Shown: piece after piece, positions 44,390-55,172 of the stretch
Layout: each line of letters starts with the position of its first letter
Numbering within the stretch: the first letter of the stretch is position 1
From: Codonopsis lanceolata
Lineage: Eukaryota; Streptophyta; Magnoliopsida; Asterales; Campanulaceae
DNA: 64,000 nt
Assembly: GCA_013146195.2 (NCBI GenBank)
Contig: CM028378.1
Location: 91,694,295-91,758,294 of the forward strand
Reading direction: 5' to 3'
Notes under the pieces: model-generated
What the model saw: only the letters and a program-made list of their open reading frames with translations
Told to the model about the DNA's origin: nothing
Databases searched by the model: none
Made by a program: the position numbers and the translations under genes

Positions 44390-46510
44390 TCCATATTTAT
44401 GTGAGTATTAATGACGGAGGGTAGAGAGAATAACAAAGAAAGAGAAGAAACGAAGAGAAAGATAAGGGAGAATAATTACCCTCCATGTTTATGTGAGGAT
44501 TAATGGCGGAGGGAGTGAGAATAACAAAGAGAAAGATGTTAGGGAGAATAATTTACCTTCGCTCTCTTTACTATGCTTGTGTGTTTGTTCAAAAACAAAA
44601 GATCTGATCCCATTTAATATGGGATCAAAGTAACCGGTCGGAAAAAATAGGCTAGGCACTAATAGGCTGTTTTTCCATTGAGAAAGTCATTTGCATTAAA
44701 TAGCCAAGTAAAGTCAAAACAAGCAAAGTAACACAATGATTTGACATTTTAGCCTAAATATCTGGAAAAGCAGAACCAAAGGGGAATGACATTTCATATT
44801 TATGTGAGTATTAATGATGGAAGGTAGAGAGAATAACAAAGAAAGAGAAGAAACAAAGAGAAAGATAAGGGAGAATAATTACCCTCCATGTTTATGTGAT
44901 GATTAATGGCGGAGGGAGTGAGAATAACAAAGAGAAAGATGTCAGGGAGAATAATTTACCTTCGCTCTCTTTGCTATGCTTGTGTGTTTGTTCAAAACAA
45001 AAGATCTGATCTCATTTAATATGAGATCAAAGTAACCGACCGGAAAAAATAGGCTAGGCACTAATAGGCTGTTTTTCCATTGGGAAAGCCATTTGCATTA
45101 AATAGCCAGGTAAAGTCAAAACAAACAAAGTAACACAATAATTTGACATTTTTAGCCTAAATATCTGGAAAAGCAGAAACAAATGGGAAGGACACTTCAA
45201 ATATTCAATATTACATTTTTCAGCAACTATAGTAAACAGAAAAATAGAACATAGATACGAGTAAGAAACTTAAATTAAATAAACATATAAACATTGAAAC
45301 ATCAAAGTTACAGTATTGATTTCACATTTCAAAAGTATTAATTTCAATTTCAAAAACATTGCTCTTGCACTTTGCACTTACTAAAGAAAATTTTCTCCCT
45401 TTCAATCTCTTCAACAGTTGAAACTCTCACTTCTAACATCCTCCTAACTACCATAATGTTTTCTCTCTCATCACCTATTGGAAAAGGCTTAGTAGAATTT
45501 TTGTTACCCTTATTTACCTCCACTTCTTTTAGTTTTGGGTTCTTAATTTGCAACCGAAGATCCTTCCAATATTTCTCAAAATTAATTTTTTTAATCTATT
45601 CTACGTCTTGGCATTTCAAAAGTATTAATTTCAAATTTCATATTCCTAAAGTAAGAGTAATGAATTTTTTTCTCAATTAGCAAATAAAAAAGTAACATGC
45701 TCATAAATAAAAAACATAGAAACAAATACAGAGAGAGAGAGAGAATAACAGAGAGAGAGAGAGAATTAAATACATAGAGAAGCAAACTCCCTCCATATTT
45801 ATGTGAGTATTAATGACGGAAGGTAGAGAGAATAACAAAGAAAGAGAAGAAACGAAGAGAAAAATAAGGAAGAATAATTACCCTCCATGTTTATGTGAGG
45901 ATTAATGGCGGAGGGAGTGAGAATAACAAAGAGAAAGATGTCAGGGAGAATAATTTATCTTCGCTCTCTTTGCTATGCTTGTGTGTTTGTTCAAAAACAA
46001 AAGATCTGATCCCATTTAATATGGGATCAAAGTAACCGGTCGGAAAAAATAGGCTAGGCAATAATAGGCTGTTTTTCCATTGGGAAAGCCATTTGCATTA
46101 AATAGCCAAGTAAAGTCAAAACAAGCAAAGTACACACAATGATTTGACATTTTTAGCCTAAATATCTGGAAAAGCAGAACCAAAGAGGAAGGACACTTTA
46201 TATTTATGTGAGTATTAATGACGGAAGGTAGAGAGAATAACAAAGAAAGAGAAGAAACGAAGAGAAAGATAAGGGAGAATAATTACCCTCAATGTTTATG
46301 TGAGGATTAATGGTGGAGGGAGTGAGAATAACAAAGAGAAAGATGTCAGGGATAATAATTTACCTTCGCTATCTTTGCTATGTTTGTGTGTTTGTTCAAA
46401 AACATAAGATCTGATCCCATTTAATATGGGATCAAAGTAACCGACCGAAAAAAATAGACTAGGCAATAATAGGCTGTTTTTTCATTGGGAAAGTCATTTG
46501 CATTAAATAG
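44390..46510. repeat. ~403-bp repeats with an inverted-repeat core (four copies)
   Basis: Copies start at about 44390, 44793, 45785 and 46198 with TATTTATGTGAGTATTAATG. Each contains a diverged internal duplication of ~95 bases (GTGAGTATTAATGACGGAGG and GTGAGGATTAATGGCGGAGG), a TTCGCTCTCTTTGCTATGCT segment, and a hairpin core at 44605-44627, 45007-45029, 46007-46029 and 46412-46434. The stem is TGATCCCAT/ATGGGATCA in three copies and TGATCTCAT/ATGAGATCA in the second. Confidence 0.88.
45364..45700 (-). pseudogene. duplicated gypsy gag-pol segment
   Basis: The minus strand repeats QIKNPKLKEVEVNKG, FPIGDERENIMVVRRM and EREKIFFSKCKVQEQ from the copy at 43977-44289, but lacks the protease. A frameshift in a T-run near 45590 separates it from the upstream MKFEINTFEMPRRR segment. 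Confidence 0.8.
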
Positions 46511-46729
46511 AAACAAATACACATAGAGAGAATCTACAATACAATAGAGCTCAGTTTATACGTGTATAATTGACTTGGGATAAAAAATAGATGCAATTAA
46601 TTTTTTACTTTAATCTCACAGCTGTAATTCTCTCATATCCTCATATGAAGCTTATATATTAGTATATCCCTTGCCACCTAATATGATTTAATTATATTTT
46701 ATTTAATATTTTATGTTACATACCCATAA

Positions 46730-47096
46730 GAGCATCTCCAATGTTACAATTTTATACCAACTTCTTAACTGGGTCCCACTGCCACCTACACATTTTTCTC
46801 TTCTTACACTCTTAAGAATAAATCTTTTCATTGTATACCATTCTTATACAACTTCTTACACAAAAAATATTAAATTTAACAACAACTCAAATAAAAATAA
46901 TAATTATTTCCTCCCTCTCCGCCCCCCCTCACACAACCCGACAGCCCTCTGCAAGAACCTCCATTTTGCAGGTTCTTACATAAGAACCTAAACTCTTTTC
47001 TCTATCCATCAATGACAATTTTCTCTCCTATTTGGAGGCCACTAACACTTTTTTAAAGGTATAAGAATTGTGCATTTAAGCACAATGATGATGCTC
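46730..47096 (-). mobile_element. Tourist-like MITE with TAA duplication
   Basis: Termini are GAGCATCTCCAATGTTAC and CACAATGATGATGCTC. TAA lies at 46727-46729 and 47097-47099. Length is 367 bases. The flanks (ATATGATTTAATTATAT and TTATATTAGTATGTC-type strings) are duplicated on both sides, suggesting a wider repeat around it. Confidence 0.85.
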
Positions 47097-47347
47097 TAAT
47101 TACATTACCATTTACTCTTTGCTCAATTACTAGAGTACAAGCTTATATTAGTATGTCTTGCCACCTCATATGATTTAATTATATATCATTTTATTTAATG
47201 TTTTGTTTTATATGTTACATACACATAATTACATTCCCATTTGTCCAAAGTCTAGAGCACAACATTCTACTGGTATGTCCCTTGCCACCTCATGTTATAC
47301 TATTTGTCACTTGCAGCACTATATACCATTATCTCTTTTTCTAATAC

Positions 47348-48480
47348 GTCGATGTGGGATAGTCTATGCCTCTATGGAACTAAGAAGTTCAGAACTGTCT
47401 CCCGCCTGCCATTAAATTACAGCCTGCCCAACCAAACAACAATGCCGATCCTTCCCCCGGCTCTACCCCCTCCCAATCATATCAATCAAGATATGGCATT
47501 CCATTTAAGAATGCTTCACCTACTTCCCATTCTTACAAACAACTTCTCTTCATGTCTAAACACTCGGACAAACTGAATTGAATCAAATGTTGGTTGATTG
47601 TTAACTAATCTCTCCCTTTCGATTCCCATTGTTATTCAGTATTAAACGGAAATACTTTGTCTTCGGAAAATTTATGAGCTTTCGTTGTCGATGGGTTTAC
47701 TCCGTTTGCCACCATCAACAACTGCTCACCCCCCCACTCCAAGCTTTTTTCCACCTCATTAATCTCCAATGAAACGGTAAACGCCCTCAACAATCTCAAA
47801 CCATTTTCTTTTTTATTATTATTGAATGTTATTTGATTCGTTGGAGCTAGCTTCTTGTGGTTTTACTCAACAAATTGAACCATGTTTGCTTGCAATAAGC
47901 TGCCTTAAGTTCTCTATTAATAATGGTGAGGTGAACGATTAATTTATAGGCAAGCAATAATTGGAAGCTTGGGGGTTCTCTTTGTCATTTCTATTTTGCT
48001 AAGATAAGAACTAAACCATGTGTGATTTCACCTGCAATTGTTATGTTATGGGTTCCAGAAATGGTTCGATTTTCTTCTAGTGATGTGGTGTTGGGCGAAG
48101 GAGTCAGGGTGTTGTTCACACTTCACAGTTGATTGTATTGTTTAGAAATACTCCTTCCATCCCAAAAAAGATAGACCCACTTTGATTTTGGGATACCATT
48201 TTGGGATATGTAGTACTACTATCTTATTTATTCTTTTATTTTTAGTTGCTGTGAGTAGAGTCTGAAATGGAGACGGAGATGTTCCCCATCTTCTGGTCAC
48301 TGGTTTGCTGCAAGTTGGTTCTTGCTCAGTCCATTGTTCGCCTATGTAGTTTGGTCTGTGTTGTTCTTAGTTGGGATGGTACATGCTATTCTTGGTTTTA
48401 TAGACTATAAGATTGGAGACGCCATGCGTATAATTGGAAGACTTCTATGTTTCCAGTGCAAAAGCAATGGTCGAATGAAC
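47348..48480 (+). repeat. dispersed repeat, copy B
   Basis: Matches 7996-8822 (see that entry). The best aligned part is 47602-48480. It contains a more complete Stowaway-like insertion (ACTCCTTCCATCCC...TTTTGGGATATGTAGTACTA, about 48150-48215) than copy A. Homology stops near 48480, and no polyprenyl synthase or profilin exon follows. Confidence 0.7.
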
Positions 48481-49103
48481 TCCGTCTCTTAATTTTCCGA
48501 GTTTTTATTTTTGTCGGTTAGTGTTTTTGATTTTTAGCTTTTAGATCCGAACCTTCGACCATTCTTGTCTTTTAGATGATGTGTCAAACTGCCACCATTT
48601 TGCCACTTTGTTATAAGGGCTTTGGTTAAACATGGTTCCTTGATTTCTTTCTGGACGAGGAAAACATTTTTAACTGAACCTGATTTCAAGTGCCTTCAAT
48701 GGTGTTGGAGTATCATACTCTAGCTCAGTGATGGAGAAATAATGAGAGGAAGGAATGAAGAATCTGAAACTGGGATGATTAAGGATGAATGAGGAAGGTT
48801 TGCATTTGGGATAATAAGCCCAATGTGGACTTTATTTTATTTTTAATTTATTTTGTATTTTTTAATTTTCTCCTCCAACAGGCCAACAATATGATATGTA
48901 TGTACTCGGCAGTGCACGTTATAACTTATAAATAGGATAATAAGCACCCTTAATTTCTCTTCCTATTTTACATGTTAGTTTTTTTTTTGGCCCATGGGCC
49001 TGGGCTTAAGTATTCTCGAGGCCTGTAAGGTAGGCTCGGTGGAACCTTTAAGATAGAAGAATATTTTTTAAAACTTTTTTGAATTTTGATATGATAATTT
49101 TTT
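48481..49103. other. unassigned, with a short repeat shared with 50586
   Basis: No gene. GCATTTGGGATAATAAGCCC followed by AATGTGGACTTTATTTTATTT at about 48799 recurs at about 50586. GGCCCATGGGCCTGGGC and GAGGCCTGTAAGGTAGGC (about 49000) are typical of decayed plant repeats. Confidence 0.4.
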
Positions 49104-49836
49104 GGGAAAATTTTAACCGGTCTCTTTTTTTCAACCGCAAAAAATCATTTTTTGAAATATTGTTCCAAAAATAATATCGTCTTCTTCAACAACTCCGACA
49201 ACACACTTTTGATTTATGAAATACGAAAGTATAATGGATCTTTGTTGGGTTGAAGGATTTTTCAGTTGAGACGAAGGCAGAGAAAGATGTGGAAGAAAAA
49301 GGCTTACTACGGAGGAGATTGAAGAAGAACGTGGAGGACGTAAACTGAATTTTTATGCTATTGTATCGCGATGCAAAAATGAATTAAGATAATATTTGTG
49401 TACCGCGGTTCAAAGTTTAATTTCCTAGTCTATTTTTGCACCGCGATTCATAAATTTCATTGCATTATTTTTACACCGTGTTCAAAGCTTAATTTCCTAA
49501 TTTATTTTTGCAACGGGATTCATAAATTTCATTATATTAATTTTGCAACCCGATTTATAAATTTCACTGTGTTAATATTTATACCGCGGTTCAAAGTTTA
49601 ATTTTTAGTCTATTTTTGAACCAAGATTCATAAATTTCATTGCATTAATTTTTGCACCACGGTTCAATAATTTAATTGTAACGTGGTGCAAAAATAATGA
49701 CCTCTGTAGCGCACATACGGTTCATTAAGGGTATTGTAGTCATTTTATCACCAAAAGTGACTTTTTTCGGTTGAAAAAAAATTGGGTACTGTAACGAATA
49801 AAAATTTCAAAAAGTAAACCGGTCCGTAATTTTTCC
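49104..49836. mobile_element. MULE-like non-autonomous element with internal tandem repeat
   Basis: The left end is GGGAAAATTTTAACCGGTCT, then TTTTTTTCAACCGCAAAAAATC. The right end reversed is GGAAAAATTACGGACCGGTT, then a TTTTTTTTCAACCGAAAAAAGTC-type string. These are long imperfect terminal inverted repeats. Flanking nonamers TAATTTTTT and TTACTTTTT match at seven of nine positions, as expected for old Mutator-like target duplications. Inside (49395-49690) is an imperfect ~73-bp repeat of ACCGCGGTTCAAAGTTTAAT and ATTCATAAATTTCATTGCAT blocks. No transposase. Confidence 0.6.
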
Positions 49837-50078
49837 TTACTTTTTAAGCAGGAATTTCTGAATTTTTTCCAATTTTCTTTACATTCAGTTAGACAAATCG
49901 GGAGGACTTCCACCAATTCACCCCACCCTAACCAACGCCACTGGATTCAAACCCAGACTTGTCCCTGAATCAAAGCCTTGTTCTGTGACCGAGATCCGGG
50001 TTTTTGTCCACCTCGGTTTGAATAGCACAAGTAACACATATTGGTATTTATCATTTTAAATAGAGGTTCTATCACCAA

Positions 50079-50150
50079 ATCAGAGTGGCGCAGCGGAAGC
50101 GTGGTGGGCCCATAACCCACAGGTCCCAGGATCGAAACCTGGCTCTGATA
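50079..50150 (+). tRNA. initiator tRNA-Met (CAU)
   Basis: This is a complete 72-base cloverleaf. The acceptor stem pairs ATCAGAG with CTCTGAT and is followed by A73. The D arm is GCGC/GCGT. The anticodon stem has the initiator-specific three G-C pairs (GTGGG/CCCAC) around loop CCCATAA with CAT at 50111-50113. The T arm is CCAGG/CCTGG with loop ATCGAAA instead of TTCGANA, a hallmark of eukaryotic initiators. There is no intron, and CCA is not encoded. Internal A and B boxes are intact (TGGCGCAGCGG; GGATCGAAACC). CAA (50075) just upstream and T-runs downstream (about 50186 and 50209) suit Pol III start and stop. It is expected to supply the start methionine. Confidence 0.97.
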
Positions 50151-50263
50151 TATCAGTGAAAGCTTCCCTTGCCATTGTTGATGAATTTTATATTGAAAAA
50201 TGATGCCAATTTTTTTGGAATGTCTAACAAACAAATAACATCAATATATAAAAGTAACTTAGG

Positions 50264-50515
50264 ACTCCCTCATAGACGTTTTGGGTTTTTTACACAGACC
50301 AAGGAAACATATTATAAAGACTAAACTGCCCCTATTCATACATTAATTGAGTGTCATGATATTCTTGCTTAAAGAACCAAACACGAGTTATGGAGTCAAT
50401 AAATATAATAAAATTGGAAAGAAATAAAAAAGTTTCTTGAAATTATAAAGTATCATCTATTTTGAAACAAAAAAAAAACTCTTTTAAAACGTTATATATT
50501 TTGGGACGAGGAAGT
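50264..50515. mobile_element. possible Stowaway-like MITE
   Basis: The left end ACTCCCTCATAGACG and the right end TTTTGGGACGAGGAAGT (reversed ACTTCCTCGTCCC) resemble the CTCCCTCCGTCCC ends of Stowaway elements, with TA next to the right end. The left terminus is degenerate and lacks a clear TA. Confidence 0.4.
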
Positions 50516-50966
50516 AATAATTTTTCATACTCAAGTTGGACACGCTCAAATCGAAAATGCTCGTCTAAAAGTCAAGCTTAATTAATGTTGCATTTGGGAT
50601 AATAAGCCCAATGTGGACTTTATTTTATTTGTAATTTATTGTCTTTATTTATTTATTTTTTTTAACTTTGATAGACTAACTAGCACTTTTAGAAATTTTG
50701 TGGATATTTTGAATAAAGATTTGGCAGGGCTTGGGTTGCATTAGGTCCGGCTCGATGTTAAGCTAGGCCCAGTGGGCTTGTTGCAAAAAATTAATAATAA
50801 AATTTACATAAAAACATTATAATATTAAAAATTACATGTAAACAATTAATAGTAAAACTTACATAAAAACATTCTAATATTAAAAGTTACATTAAAAAAT
50901 AATAATAATAAAACTTACATAAAAACATTCTAATATTAAAAGTAAACTTACATTAAACTACGAACA
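50516..50966. other. 3' part of Harbinger-like element 1 and flank
   Basis: From about 50785 the sequence is AT-rich, with repeated TTACATAAAAACATT and TAATATTAAAA strings like those at 53625-53835. It probably forms the 3' UTR of the MYB-like gene. GCCCAGTGGGCTTG at 50768 is GC-rich. The true left terminus of the element was not found. Confidence 0.4.
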
Positions 50967-52275
50967 CTAAAATTCATACTCTTTCTTCTTCAACTGTACC
51001 TTTACTTGCTCACATCCGTATTCATACATGGCAAACTGTGCCGGACTCATGTGGGAGGTATCTTGAGTAAGAAAAACAATGTCTTTCACGAGTCTTTCTC
51101 GCTCCTTTCTTTCTTCTCTTGATCGTTTAGCTTCAGCTTCAATTTTTTTAAAATTTTAAATTTTTGTTTTTTATTTCCGAGTATTTATCTATCGACAACA
51201 CCATCCCAGAAGAAAGTGTATGCATCCCATCTACATCTGAAAATGTTTCGGCTTTTCCTTTAGCTTTAGCTTTCCTCTTTGCCGCCTTTTGTCCAATCGG
51301 ACGACTACGTAAATTGATTTCTTCCACATTCACAATCCACACTAGTCTTAGAATGATCGCCTCGGATTCAGACGTCTTCGATTTTTTATTGGTGTGAAAC
51401 ATACATGTTTGTGGAGAAAATGATACAGAAGAATTTTTTAACACATCCCAAACATGTTCAAAAAGAAAGTGCTGACCTTTTCCTTGATGGTATAGATCCC
51501 TTACATTTTTCATTAAAATATCATCACTCAAACCACTGTTTTTAGCATTGAGAAGCCTATTGTAGATTTCGTTGAAGCTTCTCACTGATGGAGGCATGGA
51601 GCAATTCTAGTTGACCAACGTGGTAGCAACTTCGCAATATCTCTCGGTATCGATTTACTTGGGCGATGTTCGTTGTAATAATCAGCTATACGCTTCCAAT
51701 ATTGCGCATTCTTTTGATTATTACCAACTAATGGACATTGACCAATAGTCTGCAAAGCTTCCATAAGTGCAAGATTTTCATCTTTGGTCCATCTTGCACG
51801 TGTAGACTTGTGTTTACTCGGTACTGATTCTGATTCCGGTTCCGGTTCGGCGTTCAAATCAATTGTTTCTAAATTGATTTGCGTCTCAGGAACCGATGAT
51901 GGTGTTCCCGACAAATTACCGGACGAAGTTGCATCTACACTTGTTCGACGTGAGTCATTCGAAGGTATGTAAAATGGAGAAAATGCACGAGGCGGACCTT
52001 GGGGCATGAAAAATTGGTTTCCCGTAGGTTGCCAATAATTCGGAGGAAATGAAATGTTACTAGGCGGGAAATTTGGAAAATTTTGCGGTATGTAGAAATT
52101 TGGATAATTGGGAACATTTGGATTGTTAGAAATATTAGGCGGGTATTGAGAAGTAGATGAAAATTGAGAATTTTGAACATTCTCAGGAATATGAGTGTTT
52201 TGAGTATTTTGATGTTCTTCAAAATCTGAAGAATTCAGTAAATTTTGAAAAAAAAATATGACCTCTTGGATCTAT
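50967..52275 (-). pseudogene. PIF/Harbinger-type MYB/trihelix-like protein, copy 1
   Basis: Read from 52275. A Pro/Asn-rich N-terminus (YPPNISNNPNVPNYPNFYIP) is followed by an acidic stretch, then a MYB/trihelix-like domain (ARWTKDENLALMEAL, NAQYWKRIADYYNEHRP, RDIAKLLPRWSTRI). Further motifs are NEIYNRLLNAKNSGLSDDIL and FLFEHVWDVLKN, an SIDKYSEIKN segment, and a C-terminus with MSPAQFAMYEYGCEQVKVQL-type sequence. PIF/Harbinger elements encode such a DNA-binding partner of the transposase, and related NAM-associated proteins occur in plants. Defects: the start codon is ATA, a T-run shifts the frame near 52250, an 8-base insertion breaks it near 51597, and there is a stop near 51150. Confidence 0.85.
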
Positions 52276-52712
52276 TTCGAAGATAAATATGTAAAGAAAG
52301 TGATTTTTTAGAAGAGATGATAAAGAAATAGAAAAAAGAATAATGTGGAGTAAATATGAAATGTTGAAGTGGTATATATAGGTGAAGAAAAAAAGAATTA
52401 AAAAAAATAAAAAAGTTAAAAAAAACCCAAAACAGTCCCCCCCATACACTCTCCACACACCCGTCCCCCCCCCACCCCACACACACCTCTTTTGTGAAAG
52501 CCGGCCTCCCTCCTTGCCAACAGCCTATGCACTTTTTCCCTTTCCCAAGCCATTTTCCCATTTTCCTATGTTAAATAGGAACTTCCTATTTTGGAAGTTG
52601 TATGGACTCTCTCTCCTAGGTGGAGAGTATGTGGAGTATAAGAAGTGTACAATGGTGATATATTTGAGGAATTCTTATTAAGAATTTTGTGAAAAATTTA
52701 CAATGGTGATGC
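52276..52712 (-). mobile_element. 5' non-coding end of Harbinger-like element 1
   Basis: Upstream of the MYB gene lie a TATA box (minus TATATATA, 52373-52380), a C-rich block, AAATAGGAACTTCCTATTTTGG, CTCTCTCCTAGGTGGAGAGT, and a terminus reading CTTAAAGCATCACCATTGTAA on the minus strand (52713-52692). The last four blocks are the same as the 5' part of the MITE family, which links the MITEs to this element type. Confidence 0.75.
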
Positions 52713-52717
52713 TTTAA

Positions 52718-53080
52718 GAGCATACCCAATGTTATAAATTTTTACACAACTTCTTAACTGGGTCCAACTGCCACCTACACATTGTTATCTTCTTACTCAC
52801 TTAAGAATATATATTCCAATTGTATAATCTTTTTACACAACTTCTTACACACAAAAAATATTAAATTTAACATCATCTAAATGAAAACAAAGCCTCCCAC
52901 CCCCATACACACACCCGAGAAAGTGGACGGCTGTCCCCTCACTTTTCTCCTCCCACGGGTTCTTAAATAAGAATCCTCACATTCCCTCTCTCCTAGGTGG
53001 ACCAAAAAAAATCCAATGTGGCCACTACACACATTTTCCAAAGCCCTAAGAATTTGGTTTTGCTAACAATGGGGATGCTC
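52718..53080 (-). mobile_element. Tourist-like MITE with TAA duplication
   Basis: Termini are GAGCATACCCAATGTTAT and AACAATGGGGATGCTC. TAA lies at 52715-52717 and 53081-53083. Length is 363 bases. It directly abuts the end of Harbinger-like element 1 and is followed by a new MITE start (GAGCATCACCAATGTTATC, 53084). Confidence 0.85.
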
Positions 53081-53149
53081 TAAGAGCATCACCAATGTTA
53101 TCTTTTTCACTTCTTAGAGCATCATCAATATGTATATTCTTAATACAAC

Positions 53150-53560
53150 CAAGGTTCTAAAAATTGTTAAGCGGCCGCTAGGCGGCAAACTAGCGCCTAG
53201 GGGACTAGTCGGGGCGTAATCGGGGCCTAAGCGTGGCCTATGATTAAGGCATAATTACCATTTTTTTGATAATTTACATCAAAGATCAAACACATTGAAT
53301 ACAAATTTAATTTTTTTTATGTTTGCTATTTTATCAAACACTTGTCTATATTTGTAAAATGAACAAAAATATACCAATCTACCATTAATCTCAATTCTCA
53401 ACAACCCCAAAGTAATAAACCAGCCAAGTTTAGAGCTAAAAACAAAAAAAAAGATATTACTCTAGTTCGCCCCTATTACCTCCCTCTCTGCATCACCATT
53501 ACCACTCCCTCTTCCTTCTCCAGTTCGCTCCTTCCTTCTCCGGTCACCGCATGCTACTTT
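53150..53560 (+). mobile_element. hAT-like element, truncated copy
   Basis: It begins CAAGGTTCTAAAAATTG and matches 57171-57590 over ~400 bases (CTAGGCGGC, GACTAGTCGGGGCGTA, TTTTTTTGATAATTTACATC, TTCTCCGGTCACCGCATGC). It then breaks off, so the right terminus is missing. It inserted into a MITE: the flanking TATATTCTTAATACAAC matches the MITE at 56055. Confidence 0.8.
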
Positions 53561-53624
53561 ACAACGGCTACTTTAAAACAGATACTTTACAACGACTACT
53601 TTAATTAACCCACTTAATAAGTAA

Positions 53625-53835
53625 AGTTACATAAAAACATTATAATATTAAAAGTTACATAAAAACATTAATAATTAAAGTTACATAAAAACATTAATAA
53701 TTAAAGTTACATAAAAACATTAATAATTAAAATTACATAAAAACATTAATATTACAAGTAACATAAAAACACAATAATATTACAAGTAACATAAAAACAT
53801 TAATAAATAAAGTTACAGAAAAACACTAATAATTA
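53625..53835. repeat. ~27-bp tandem repeat, AT-rich
   Basis: About eight imperfect copies of AAAGTTACATAAAAACATTA followed by ATAATT. It lies just 3' of the MYB-like gene copy 2 and has a counterpart at 50810-50950 next to copy 1, so it belongs to the element's 3' region. Confidence 0.85.
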
Positions 53836-53843
53836 AAATTCAT

Positions 53844-55172
53844 ATCATTTCTTCCTCAACTGTGCCTTTACTTGCTCACATCCGTGTTGATATATGGCAG
53901 CCTGTTCTGGAGTCATGTTTGGTGTATCTTCAGTAAGAAATTTTATGTCTTTTATGAGCCTTTCCTGCTCCTTTCTTTGTTCTCTTGCAGCAGCATCTTC
54001 CGCTTGAAAATTTTTTGCTTCCGCTTCAATTTTTTTAATTTTGGAGTACTTATCTAACGACAACGTGTAATCAGCCTTGCGGGTATGCAACACATCTATA
54101 TCTGAAGATTTTTTCGACTTTTCCTTTACCTTTCGCATTCTTTTTTGCCGCTTTTTTTCCCATCGGACGAGTACGTAAATCAATATCTTCTACATCTTCA
54201 ACATCCACACTAGTCTTAGAATAACAACCATCGGAGTCTGATGTCTTAGACTTTTTATTGGTGTGAATAATATATGTTTGACTAAAATATGATACAGAAG
54301 AATTTCTTAACACTTCCCACACATGATCAAAATTAAAGTGCTGACTTTTTTCTTGATTGTATACCGCCCTTGCATTTTTCATTAAAATATCATCGCTCCA
54401 ACCGCTGTGTTTAGCATTGACAAGCCTATTGTAGATTTCGTTGAAGCTTCTCACAGATGGAGCAATTCTAGTTGACCAACGTGGTGTCAACTTCGCGATA
54501 TCTCTCGGAATCGATTCACTTAGGCGATGTTCGTTGTAATAATCAGCTACACGCTTCCAATATTGCGCACTCTTTTGACTATTACCAATTATTGGACATT
54601 GGCTAATAGTCTGCACAGCTTCCGTAAGCGCAAGATCTTCATCCTTGGTCCATCTTGCACGTGCTTGAGACTTGTGTTGTACCGGTACCGCTTCAGTTTT
54701 GTCATCCAAATCAATTGTTTCTAAATTGATTAGCGCTCGAAGCGATGACGCTAGCCGAAAATTACTGCAGCTAAGTCATATCTACACTTGTTAGACGTGA
54801 CTCATTAGAAGATATGTAAGGTTGAGAAATTGCACGAGACGTACCTTGTGGAATAAAAAATTGGTTTCCCGTCGGTTGCCAATAATTTGGATGAAAAAGA
54901 ACATTACCATATGAATTCTCAATAGTTTGAGGAACTTGAAAATTCTGAAAATTTGGAAAATTTGAAAAATTTGGCGGCATGTAGAAATTTGGATAATTGG
55001 GAACATTTGGATTGTTGGGAAAATTAGGTGGGTATTGGGGGTATTGCGGAGTAGAAGAAAATTGAGAATGTTGAACATTTTCGGGAACAAGAGAGTTAGG
55101 TGTATTTTGATTTTCTTCATTTTCAGAAGAATTCAATAAATTTTGAAAAAAATGAGTATCTCTTGGATCCAT
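53844..55172 (-). pseudogene. PIF/Harbinger-type MYB/trihelix-like protein, copy 2
   Basis: Starts with ATG at 55172 (MDPRDTHFFQNLLNSSENEE). A long Pro/Asn/Phe-rich stretch follows, then after a break the DNA-binding domain (ARWTKDEDLALTEAV, SAQYWKRVADYYNEHRL, RDIAKLTPRWSTRI). NEIYNRLVNAKHSGWSDDIL and NFDHVWEVLRNSS come next, then KYSKIKKIEAEAKNFQAEDA and TPEQAAIYQHGCEQVKAQLRKK. Breaks are an in-frame stop with further damage at 54710-54772 and a frameshift near 54125. It is otherwise full length (~440 codons) and better kept than copy 1. It would act as DNA-binding partner of a Harbinger transposase, which is not found here. Confidence 0.87.

Larger units (their letters stand above)
43977..46510. 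repeat. 1387-bp tandem duplication
   Basis: CTTGCACTTTGCACTTACTA at 43977 recurs at 45364 (1387 apart). Each unit consists of ~410 bases of gypsy gag-pol upstream of the protease, then two ~403-bp repeats. The second unit stops at about 46510. Its gypsy part (45364-45785) contains one extra base in a T-run that shifts the frame. Confidence 0.88.
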
